DNA of 13,399 nt from CAZTHL01 sp964613585 (GTDB lineage: Bacteria > Pseudomonadota > Alphaproteobacteria > DSM-16000 > Inquilinaceae): positions 1-13,399 of the forward strand of contig CAZTHL010000096.1 of the NCBI GenBank assembly GCA_964613585.1, read 5' to 3'. Positions 1 to 7,021 of the stretch are shown in pieces; positions within the stretch are counted from its first letter, which is position 1, and each line of letters starts with the position of its first letter. Position numbers and translations under genes: made by a program. The notes under the pieces were generated by a model that worked only from the letters and a program-made list of their open reading frames with translations, did not search any database and was not told the DNA's origin.

Positions 1-1
1 G

Positions 2-1224
<1,223 letters not shown>

Positions 1225-1228
<4 letters not shown>

Positions 1229-1566
1229 GGCGGCCAAGGGGGGGCCCGACCCAGCCGGCGCCGGGCGACCGGAGCGCCGACCGACGCGCCGCCCACGAGG
1301 TGCCGCAGCCGCTCCTGTACCAGCGCGACTTCCTCGCTGGGATCACGGCGCAGGCGGCGCGGCTGAGCGAGGCTGCGGCCCTGCACCCGCATCTGCCGCT
1401 CCACTGGGAGCCTCTGATCGAGACGGTGGAGGGTCTCGCGGCGAACCCGGCGCGCGCGGGGGATTGGGCCTTGACCCTGGCGATCGTGCCTGTGCGCCGG
1501 CACGAGCACCGCGGCCCCGGCCGGTGGCCGCCGCCCGTCGACCCAAGGGCGGATGAGCCCCGATGA
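1225..1566 (+). CDS. small hypothetical protein overlapping the uvrB stop
   Basis: I do not recognise this 113-residue ORF. Its GTG start at 1225 overlaps the uvrB TGA in a GTGA arrangement, which suggests translational coupling. Codon third positions are mostly G or C, and the middle part (about 1315-1480) reads like real protein, with YQRDFLAGITAQ, LHPHLPLHWEPLIETVEGL and WALTLAIVP. The frames on the opposite strand have the Arg/Gln-rich look of shadows. Both ends are low-complexity (Arg/Pro at the N-terminus, Arg/Pro/Asp at the C-terminus), so the true start could be the GTG at 1300. It has no signal peptide or membrane segment. It could also be a decayed gene. Confidence 0.45.
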
Positions 1567-1617
1567 GCCCCGGTGAGCCGCGCGGGACGCCGGCGCGGAG
1601 CCGGGTCCGGCCCGGCT

Positions 1618-1639
1618 CAACCCATCTTCAACCCATCTT
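1618..1639. repeat. 11-bp tandem duplication at the cupin stop codon
   Basis: The unit caacccatctt occurs twice back to back (1618-1628 and 1629-1639). The junction contains the TGA stop of the minus-strand cupin gene, so the duplication copies its last codons (KMG-stop) into the 3' flank. Confidence 0.85.
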
Positions 1640-1891
1640 GTAGTGCTTGCGGATCGGCTCGATGACCTCCCAGGTGCACTCCAGGCCGGCCGGGAAGGTG
1701 ACCAGGTCGCCGGCGCCGAACTCCACGGCTTGGCCGTCCGGCGTGGTCACCCGGACCCGGCCTTCCAGCACATAGGCGGTCTCCGGCTCGTCGTAGGACC
1801 ACTCGAACCGGCTCGCCTCCTTCTCCCAGGTCGGCCGCGCCGTCATCTCCTCGATCTCGGCGGCGCTCGGCCGCGCCACGGTGATCCTCAT
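1628..1891 (-). CDS. cupin domain protein (Cupin_3 / DUF861 type)
   Basis: A single-domain small cupin of 87 residues. The sequence follows the Cupin_3 pattern: TWEKEASRFEWSYDEPETAYVLEG, then a turn with VTTPDG, then EFGAGDLVTFPAGLECTWEV, and a C-terminal PIRKHYKMG. This is the core of the family related to (S)-ureidoglycine aminohydrolase cupins. Such proteins usually have no assigned substrate, so the enzymatic role is open. I chose the ATG at 1889-1891 over the upstream in-frame ATG at 1957 because GGAGGA lies a good distance before it and the homology begins there. The stop codon sits inside an 11-bp tandem duplication (1618-1639). The next gene upstream on this strand, the chemoreceptor, ends about 130 bases away. 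Confidence 0.85.
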   Translation of the reverse strand: MRITVARPSAAEIEEMTARPTWEKEASRFEWSYDEPETAYVLEGRVRVTTPDGQAVEFGAGDLVTFPAGLECTWEVIEPIRKHYKMG

Positions 1892-1951
1892 CGCCCCGTC
1901 CTCCCGTGCGGTGATCGCGCGGCCCCTCCCTTGCCGCCGCGACCGGCGTGC

Positions 1952-2035
1952 GGTCAAGACGCCCCGGTCAAGACACCCTGGTCAAGACGCCCGGGTCAAG
2001 ACGCCCGGGTCAAGACGCCCGGGTCAAGACGTCTG
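1952..2035. repeat. 14-bp tandem repeat, six copies, over the chemoreceptor 3' end
   Basis: Six head-to-tail copies of a 14-base unit (consensus ggtcaagacgcccg) start at 1952, 1966, 1980, 1994, 2008 and 2022. The three central copies are identical; the outer ones differ at one to three positions. The copy at 2022-2035 contains the stop codon (2024-2026) of the minus-strand chemoreceptor gene, so the array looks like an expansion of that gene's last codons. The period is not a multiple of 3 and there are no spacers, which excludes a coding repeat or a CRISPR array. Confidence 0.93.
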
Positions 2036-3178
2036 AGTGCCGAGGCGGGACACCTTGCCCTCGAGGTCCTTGAGCAGCCCCACCTGCGCGGCCACCCGCT
2101 CCTGGATCGCGCCGACCGCCCGCTCCGCCTCGTCGACGCTGCCGCGGATCTCCTCGATCGCCCGGATGATCTTGTCCGCCTCCTCTGCGGCCGCGCCCGC
2201 GGTGCCGGCGGCGCGCCCGACCTCGGCGGTGATCTTGTCGGCCGACTGGTGGGTCGTCTGGGCCAGCGCCCGCACCTCGCTGGCGACCACGTTGAAGCCG
2301 GCGCCGAACTCGCCCGCCCGGGCCGCCTCGATCGCCGCATTCAGCGCCAGGAGGTTGGTCTGCTTGGCGATGTCCTGGATGCCCCCGACGATGCCGCTGA
2401 TCTCGTGGCTGGCGGTCGCCACCGTGTCGAGCATCCGCTTCAGCCCGTCCACCTCGTGGCGCCCCTGATCGGCCAGGGACAGGGCCCGACGCGCCTTGTC
2501 GATGGTGCTCTCGACATCCAAGCGGATGGTGCGCAGGGTCTCGTTGGCCTCGGCGACCACGCCGCCAACCTCGTTGACCAGCGCCTTGCGGATCTGCTCG
2601 TAGGTGGCCACCTGGTCGGCCGCCTCCCGGGTCGCATGGATGTCGATCAGCGAGCCCGCGGCGCGGGCCGGCCGGCCCTGGCGGTCGCGCTGGCAGCCGC
2701 CGGTCGCCCGGAACCAGCGCCACTCGCCGGAGCGCGTCTTCAGGCGGTACTCGACGTCATACGCCGTTCGGCCGGACCGGTCGGCAAGATGCGCCGAGAA
2801 CGCGTCGACGGTGGGCTGGCGATCGTCGGGATGCAGCTTGTCGGTCCAGCTCTCGACGCGGTTCGGAAAGCTGCCCTCGTCCCCGTAGCCGAGCAGCCGG
2901 CGGAACTCCGGCGACCAGACCCAGCGGCTGTCCCGGTGCAGGGGATCGCCATGGGCGATCGTGACGTCCCACAGGCCGACGCCGGCGCGGTTGGCGAGCA
3001 GCTCCAGCCGCTCGGCGTTGGCGGCGGCATGGCGTCGCTCCGTGTCGAGCCGCTTCAGCGCCCGCTCGGCCTCGTCGCGCGACTCCGGCGGCACCGTCGA
3101 CAGATCCACGTCGGCGCCGTCCAGCGCCCGCGACACCAGTTCCCAGCACGCTCGCGCTTCGGAGCGAACGAACGACAT
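2024..3178 (-). CDS. soluble PAS-domain methyl-accepting chemotaxis protein
   Basis: A cytoplasmic chemoreceptor-like signalling protein of 384 residues. Residues about 63-183 form a PAS_3-type sensor (GVGLWDV, EFRRLLGYGDE, LHPDDRQ, the strand YDVEYRLKTRSGEWRWFRATG, and GSLIDI). Residues about 195-355 form a short MCP signalling coiled coil. Its hairpin tip carries the nearly invariant IAKQTNLLALNAAIEAARAG and GAGFNVVASEVRALA, the CheA/CheW contact site. There is no transmembrane segment, HAMP domain or signal peptide, so it should sense an intracellular cue or a PAS-bound ligand. I chose the ATG at 3176-3178 because AGGGGG lies about 8 bases upstream; an in-frame ATG at 3193 adds five residues. 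No other chemotaxis genes are in the window. The stop codon lies in a 14-bp tandem repeat array. Confidence 0.92.
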   Translation of the reverse strand: MSFVRSEARACWELVSRALDGADVDLSTVPPESRDEAERALKRLDTERRHAAANAERLELLANRAGVGLWDVTIAHGDPLHRDSRWVWSPEFRRLLGYGDEGSFPNRVESWTDKLHPDDRQPTVDAFSAHLADRSGRTAYDVEYRLKTRSGEWRWFRATGGCQRDRQGRPARAAGSLIDIHATREAADQVATYEQIRKALVNEVGGVVAEANETLRTIRLDVESTIDKARRALSLADQGRHEVDGLKRMLDTVATASHEISGIVGGIQDIAKQTNLLALNAAIEAARAGEFGAGFNVVASEVRALAQTTHQSADKITAEVGRAAGTAGAAAEEADKIIRAIEEIRGSVDEAERAVGAIQERVAAQVGLLKDLEGKVSRLGTQTS

Positions 3179-3290
3179 GCACGGCCCCCTCATCGGCGGA
3201 TCGCGGCCGGACGGCCGCGGCGTCGTCTTTGCCGCAGGTCGCCTTAAGGGCTGGTGAACAGCCGCCGCGGGCCCGCGAGCGGCCGCCGCA

Positions 3291-4280
3291 TCAGATCTTC
3301 TGCGCGATGTAGGTCAGGGTCACCGTGAGCAGCACGACGTAGAACCAGACCGAGCCGGTCACGAGGTCGAGCGTGCGCAGCACGAACTGCTTGATGCCGA
3401 TCGGCTGCACCTCGACCGCGGCATGGCTCCGCGCCCCGCCGCCCTCGCCGCTGTCCGCGCCCCGGTCACGGTCGGCCCGCACCGCCATATGGCTGCGCGA
3501 TTCACTGACCAGGACCGTGCTGCGGTCCTCGGTCGCCTCGATGCGGAACTCGCCCAGCCCGAGCACACGGAACGCCTTGGTGCCGTCCTCGGCGACATAG
3601 GGCGTGATCGCGGCGTCCAGGCCGGCGACCAGCGCCCGGTCGACCGTGTCCTCGCCGAGTGCCCGCAGCTCGCCCCAGGCGGGGATCACGTCGGCCAGGT
3701 GCACGAGCGGACCGTCCCCGCCGGCCATGTCCCCGGCCGCGGCGGCCTCCCCGGGGGCTGCCCCCGGCGCGCGGTCCGCGTCCGCGCCGGGCCCGCGCCG
3801 CGGCCCGGCGCCCGTCGGGTATGCATAGCTGTTGACCAGGCTGCCGAGGAAGCGCTCGGAACGCCCCGGCCCGGACTCCGGCCCGGACTGCAGACCGGAC
3901 TGCAGACCGGACTGCGGCGCCGAGGTGGACGGTATTCCGAGAGCCCGCGCCGCCGGCTGCTCCGGCCAGGCCGATCCAGGCCCGCGGACCGGCGCGGCGG
4001 ACGGCGACGACAGCGCCTCGGCCGGCGCCGGCGCCGCCCGGGCCTGTCGCTCCAGGAGCTCGGGCAGGCGGATCGGCGGCGGCGTCCCGGCCCACGCCTC
4101 CGGCCCGAGCCGATCCGGCTCGACGGGGCGCGCCACCGGCGACGACCCTGCGGGCTCCGTCGCGACGCCCGGCGCCGGGCCGGTGAGCCCGGTCACGCCG
4201 GCGCCGCCGTCGTCGAGGATCGGGGTGGCCGCGGCGCCCCACGGAAACACCGCAAGACCGAGAAGCAGGAGGACGGCCAC
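3291..4280 (-). CDS. hypothetical exported or membrane-anchored protein with Pro/Gly-rich linker
   Basis: I do not recognise this 329-residue protein. It starts at a GTG with a hydrophobic leader (MAVLLLLGLAVFPWGAAA), so it is probably exported. Residues about 20-200 are low-complexity Ala/Pro/Gly/Ser and likely disordered, with a short LQSG/PESG repeat. A more ordered C-terminal part (about 190-265) reads VDRALVAGLDAAITPYVAED and FRVLGLGEFRIEATEDRSTVLVSE. One transmembrane helix at about 306-325 (SVWFYVVLLTVTLTYIA) ends the protein, leaving a two-residue KI tail. The leader has no basic residue in front of its hydrophobic core. An in-frame IRRAQRG stretch just upstream would supply it but has only an ATT as a possible start, so the start is uncertain. 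Confidence 0.7.
   Translation of the reverse strand: MAVLLLLGLAVFPWGAAATPILDDGGAGVTGLTGPAPGVATEPAGSSPVARPVEPDRLGPEAWAGTPPPIRLPELLERQARAAPAPAEALSSPSAAPVRGPGSAWPEQPAARALGIPSTSAPQSGLQSGLQSGPESGPGRSERFLGSLVNSYAYPTGAGPRRGPGADADRAPGAAPGEAAAAGDMAGGDGPLVHLADVIPAWGELRALGEDTVDRALVAGLDAAITPYVAEDGTKAFRVLGLGEFRIEATEDRSTVLVSESRSHMAVRADRDRGADSGEGGGARSHAAVEVQPIGIKQFVLRTLDLVTGSVWFYVVLLTVTLTYIAQKI
3864..3917. repeat. 12-bp in-frame repeat in the hypothetical exported protein
   Basis: A 12-base unit recurs in tandem. Two copies are identical (ctgcagaccgga at 3888-3899 and 3900-3911), with diverged copies on the left (3876-3887 and before) and a partial copy on the right. On the minus strand it encodes SGLQ/SGPE tetrapeptides within the disordered linker. 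The period keeps the frame. Confidence 0.8.
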
Positions 4281-4441
4281 GCCGCGCTGTGCTCGCCTAA
4301 TTGTTCCGGCTCCGCCATAAATTTGCGCAATCGCTGGTCAGCCGACCGCACGCGACGGAAGCAAACCATATACCGGACGATAGCAGCAAGTCTTTATCAA
4401 GTCTTGACCGACGAGCGCATCCGCGGGCCGGCCCGCTCGGC

Positions 4442-4465
4442 TTACGGGCCGTAAAGCCGCTTTAC
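4442..4465. promoter_or_regulatory. overlapping palindromes, candidate operator
   Basis: TTACGG-G-CCGTAA (4442-4454) is a perfect inverted repeat with a one-base centre. It overlaps GTAAAG-CCG-CTTTAC (4451-4465), a second perfect inverted repeat with a three-base centre. They share the GTAA core, so a single dimeric regulator could occupy alternative sites. The location between divergent genes fits an operator. No regulator gene is adjacent. Confidence 0.4.
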
Positions 4466-4515
4466 AGCGAGACGGCGCCAGGCGATCGGGCGCGAGATCT
4501 TCGATGGATAGTGCC

Positions 4516-4743
4516 TTATGCTTGCCGGGACGGCGAGGCCCGATCGCCGAAGGCGAGCCACGCCTCCCGCCCCGGCGCCGCCGGCGCGCCCTGTATCCGG
4601 ATCGCCAAGCCCCCATATGTCGGGTCGCCCTCGAGCGTCAGGACATCCGGCAGTCGCGCCGGGTCCGCGGGCGGCCATGGCGGCCCCGCTCGGTTCCAGA
4701 TCCGCCCGCCGGCGCCCCGCGCCCGCCCTGCCGGAGGCACGCA
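4516..4743 (-). CDS. possible small ORF or gene remnant
   Basis: A minus-strand frame from a GTG at 4741-4743 to a TAA at 4516-4518 would encode about 75 residues. They include IWNRAGPPWPP, LPDVLTLEGDPTYGGLAIRI and AWLAFGDRASPSRQA. This mixture of W, L, E, D, T, Y and F is less Arg/Gln-rich than the shadow frames around it, which makes real coding plausible. I recognise no family. The frame stays open upstream, antisense to the antiporter, so it could be the tail of a broken gene. No clear ribosome binding site supports the GTG, and the start would overlap the antiporter's own leader. Confidence 0.25.
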   Translation of the reverse strand, partial: CVPPAGRARGAGGRIWNRAGPPWPPADPARLPDVLTLEGDPTYGGLAIRIQGAPAAPGREAWLAFGDRASPSRQA

Positions 4744-4749
4744 ATCCCG

Positions 4750-5709
4750 ATGCTGACCGATGCCGCCCTCATGGTCGGCGGCCTGGCCATCCTGATGCTC
4801 GGCGCCGACATCCTGGTGCGCGGCGCCGTGGCGGTCGCCCGGCGGCTCGGCATCTCGCCCCTGGTGGTCGGCTTCACGGTGGTCGCCTTCGGCACCTCGC
4901 TGCCCGAGCTCACCGTCAGCCTGAACGCGGCGCTGACCGAGTCCACCGCCCTTGCCGTCGGCAACGTGGTCGGTAGCAACATCGCCAACATCCTGCTGAT
5001 CCTGGGGGTCGCCGCCGTGGCGCGGCCGCTGTGCTGCGGCCGCTGGGCGCTGTGGCGGGACGGCACGCTGATGCTGACGGCGACCGTGCTGTTCATCGCC
5101 GCCAGCCATGTCGGCCGGCTCGGCCTTTGGCACGGCGTCACCGGCCTGCTGCTGCTCGCCGGCGCCCTGTACTTCTGCTACCGGACGGACAAGCACCTGG
5201 GCGAATCGGTCCACGCCCAGGAGGCCGACGAGATCGAGGGCTTCGGCAACCGTCCGATCGGCGCGGCGCTGGCGCTGCTCGGCGGACTGGTCGGCGTGAT
5301 CGTCGGCGCCGACCTGCTGGTCGACGGCGCGGTCGGCCTGGCCCGCACCTTCGGCGTGCCGGAGGAGGTGATCGGCCTGACCCTGGTCGCGTTCGGCACC
5401 TCGATGCCTGAGCTGGCCACCGCCATCGCCGCCGCGCTGCGCCAGCACGGCGACGTCGTGCTGGGCAACGTGCTCGGCAGCAACCTGTTCAACCTGCTCG
5501 GCATCCTCGGCGTGGTGGCGCTGTTCGTCCCGGTCCAGGTGCCGGCGCAAATGCTGCGCGTCGACCTGTGGATCCTGCTCGGGGTCAGCCTGCTCGTGTT
5601 CCCCTTCCTGCAGTCGGGGCGCCGGCTGAAGCGGCTTGAGGGCCTCCTCCTGCTGGTGCTCTACGGCGCGTTCGTGGTCGCCGCCTTCAACGGCATCCCC
5701 GCGGCCTGA
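4750..5709 (+). CDS. calcium/sodium antiporter, YrbG family (CaCA superfamily)
   Basis: A 319-residue inner-membrane cation exchanger, the usual length for bacterial YrbG-like K+-independent Na+/Ca2+ antiporters. It has the two inverted alpha repeats of the family. The first reads GFTVVAFGTSLPEL followed by GNVVGSNIANILLILGV; the second reads GLTLVAFGTSMPEL followed by GNVLGSNLFNLLGILGV. The acidic residue in each TS-PE motif and the GSN motif line the ion-binding site. A hydrophilic loop at about residues 143-165 (YRTDKHLGESVHAQEADEIEG) separates the two five-helix halves. I chose the ATG at 4750 because homology begins there and GGAGG lies about 12 bases upstream; the frame is open further upstream but only as Arg/Pro-rich sequence. 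The physiological substrate (Ca2+ or another cation) cannot be read from sequence. Confidence 0.95.
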   Translation: MLTDAALMVGGLAILMLGADILVRGAVAVARRLGISPLVVGFTVVAFGTSLPELTVSLNAALTESTALAVGNVVGSNIANILLILGVAAVARPLCCGRWALWRDGTLMLTATVLFIAASHVGRLGLWHGVTGLLLLAGALYFCYRTDKHLGESVHAQEADEIEGFGNRPIGAALALLGGLVGVIVGADLLVDGAVGLARTFGVPEEVIGLTLVAFGTSMPELATAIAAALRQHGDVVLGNVLGSNLFNLLGILGVVALFVPVQVPAQMLRVDLWILLGVSLLVFPFLQSGRRLKRLEGLLLLVLYGAFVVAAFNGIPAA

Positions 5710-5723
5710 GCCCGGACCCGGGC

Positions 5724-5744
5724 CCCGGCGGCCCCGCCGCCGGG
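5724..5744 (+). terminator. GC hairpin after the antiporter gene
   Basis: CCCGGCGG and CCGCCGGG form a perfect 8-bp all-GC stem around a five-base loop, starting 15 bases after the antiporter stop. There is no T run, so it is not a classical intrinsic terminator. It may protect the 3' end or assist Rho-dependent termination. Confidence 0.35.
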
Positions 5745-5803
5745 CCGCGACCGTGGCACGCGCCGGGTTGAAGCCGGCGGGCGGACGCCTATCCTTGCCG
5801 GCC

Positions 5804-6577
5804 ATGACCGAGGCAACGACCCCCGCGACGGCGCTGGTGACCGGGGCAGCCCGGCGCATCGGCCGTGTCATCGCCCTCGACCTCGCCCGCCACGGCTGGG
5901 CCGTCGCGGTGCACTACGGCGGCTCGGCCGCCGCGGCACGCGCGACCGTCGAGGCGATCATCGGCGAGGGCGGCCGGGCGGCGGCGTTCCAGGCCGAGTT
6001 GACCGACGAGGCCCAGGTCGCGCGGCTGCTGCCGGCCGCCGCCGCGGCGCTCGGCCCGGTCACCCTGCTGGTCAACAACGCCGCCGCCTTCGTCAACGAT
6101 GGCATCGGCGAGGCCCCGCGCGACATATGGGACCTGCACCTGGAGACCAACCTCCGCGCGCCGACCGTGCTGATCCGCGCCCTCGCCGAGCAGCTGCCGG
6201 ACGGCGCCCGGGGCAACGTGGTCAACATTCTCGACCAGAGGGTATGGAACCCGACGCCCGAGTTGATGTCCTACACCGTCAGCAAGGTCGGCCTCTACAC
6301 GCTGACCCGCACCCTGGCGCTGGCCCTGGCGCCGCGTATTCGCGTCAACGGCATCGGCCCGGGCCCGACGCTGAAGGCCGCGCGGCAGTCCGAGGAGCAT
6401 TTCGCCCGGCAATGGCGCTCGGTGCCGCTCGAACGGCGCACCACGCCGGAGGAGGTGGCGGCGGCGCTGCGCTTCATCCTGGCGGCGCCGGCGCTGACCG
6501 GTCAGATGATCGCGCTCGACGGCGGCGAGCACCTCGGCTACGCCCAGTCGGAAAAACCTACGGGATCTTATGAATAG
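5804..6577 (+). CDS. SDR-family oxidoreductase, pteridine-reductase-like
   Basis: A 257-residue classical-length NADP(H)-dependent short-chain dehydrogenase/reductase. The cofactor loop is TGAARRIGR (residues 13-21), followed by HYGGSAAAA at the nucleotide-selectivity position, then NNAA (91-94) and the catalytic pair Y157/K161 (YTVSK). The usual catalytic Ser is absent; D144 lies exactly 13 residues before Tyr. That arrangement, plus the TGAxxRxGR loop, is what pteridine reductases (Leishmania PTR1, bacterial FolM-like) show. I infer reduction of dihydrofolate, dihydromonapterin or a related pterin, though specificity needs testing. The ATG at 5804 was chosen because homology starts there. 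As I recall, an SDR gene of this kind often precedes uvrC in alphaproteobacteria; here a 444-base spacer separates them. Confidence 0.9.
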   Translation: MTEATTPATALVTGAARRIGRVIALDLARHGWAVAVHYGGSAAAARATVEAIIGEGGRAAAFQAELTDEAQVARLLPAAAAALGPVTLLVNNAAAFVNDGIGEAPRDIWDLHLETNLRAPTVLIRALAEQLPDGARGNVVNILDQRVWNPTPELMSYTVSKVGLYTLTRTLALALAPRIRVNGIGPGPTLKAARQSEEHFARQWRSVPLERRTTPEEVAAALRFILAAPALTGQMIALDGGEHLGYAQSEKPTGSYE

Positions 6578-6717
6578 CCCGCGCGGCAGCGCCGGCCCGG
6601 CCCGGATATCCGCCAATTTCGTTAACGGCATTACACCGGCTTAACTTTGCGGCAACCAGGTATTTTCTTGCGTGGCGTGTGCCGGCTCGGCATTCGTCCG
6701 ACCGGGGCGCGGCCCCA

Positions 6718-6733
6718 TGAACAGGGTTGTTCA
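6718..6733. promoter_or_regulatory. 16-base palindrome between the SDR gene and uvrC
   Basis: TGAACA-GGGT-TGTTCA is a perfect inverted repeat with a four-base centre. Its right half overlaps a DnaA-box-like nonamer (TTGTTCACA, 6727-6735). It may be an operator for uvrC; no specific regulator can be named. Confidence 0.35.
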
Positions 6734-6913
6734 CATGGCAACCGTTGGCGGCGGCGCCCCCGGCCGAGTCGCGACCATTTTTTCGCAGGCCCTCGCGGGA
6801 TTCGCCCTTGACACTGAAAAAACAACGATTCCAATAACTTGAAAAATGATTAATTTTTGGGCAATCCGTTCTAAGGCTTGGAGCGCCTAGCGTCCCACAG
6901 CCTGTCACCCAGG

Positions 6914-6934
6914 TTATCGACAGACTTGTCCACA
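6914..6934 (+). promoter_or_regulatory. pair of DnaA-box-like nonamers
   Basis: TTATCGACA (6914-6922) and TTGTCCACA (6926-6934) each differ at one position from the DnaA box consensus TTATNCACA. They have the same orientation and start 12 bases apart. A third single-mismatch copy is at 6727-6735, and weaker two-mismatch matches follow at about 6941 and 6976. An A/T-rich stretch lies immediately to the left (6810-6860). Confidence 0.4.
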
Positions 6935-7021
6935 GGTTCGGTGGATATCCGGTTCTTAACCAGTTGTTTACGAATTGTGGCCAAGGCGGCCGTGCTTGCG
7001 CCGCAGCACGGATACCGCAAC

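Larger units (their letters stand above)
4281..4749. other. divergent intergenic region
   Basis: This region separates the minus-strand hypothetical gene from the plus-strand antiporter. The stretch at about 4300-4410 is richer in A and T than its surroundings and is the likely promoter zone for the minus-strand gene, though I see no convincing -35/-10 pair. Overlapping palindromes lie at 4442-4465. The part next to the antiporter (4516-4743) may contain a short minus-strand ORF or gene remnant. Nothing else is recognisable. Confidence 0.6.
6578..7021. other. AT-richer intergenic region upstream of uvrC
   Basis: This is one of the most AT-rich stretches of the window, especially 6800-6870. 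It contains a TTGACA (6808-6813) without a good -10 at 16-18 bases (AATAAC follows at 19), and an A/T hairpin at 6842-6858 (AAAAAT, five-base loop, ATTTTT). It also contains a 16-base palindrome (6718-6733) and several DnaA-box-like nonamers. Frames crossing it on both strands lack coding character. It should hold the uvrC promoter. An alphaproteobacterial SOS box (GTTC-N7-GTTC) was not found; the GTTC pair at about 6936-6955 has a 12-base gap. Confidence 0.6.

Noticed and set aside
1952..2035. Tandem array considered as a CRISPR
   Set aside because: The 14-base units are contiguous without spacers and no cas genes are nearby.
1643..3247. Long plus-strand open frame opposite the cupin and chemoreceptor genes
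   Set aside because: It spans two well-recognised minus-strand genes and the tandem repeat between them; no domain is recognisable in it.
3266..3290. CGCGGGCCCGCG palindrome after the hypothetical exported-protein gene considered as a terminator
   Set aside because: All-GC palindromes are frequent by chance at this base composition and there is no T tract.
4756..5871. Minus-strand open frame opposite the antiporter gene
   Set aside because: Gln/His/Asp/Arg-rich shadow of a clear YrbG-type gene. Only its distal end beyond the antiporter start (4516-4743) was kept, with low confidence.
6808..6838. TTGACA with AATAAC considered as a sigma70 promoter for uvrC
   Set aside because: The -35 is perfect but the only -10 candidate is 19 bases away and matches four of six positions; kept only as a remark on the intergenic region.
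6936..6958. GTTC...GTTC pair considered as an alphaproteobacterial SOS (LexA) box
   Set aside because: The spacing between the GTTC half-sites is 12 bases rather than 7.
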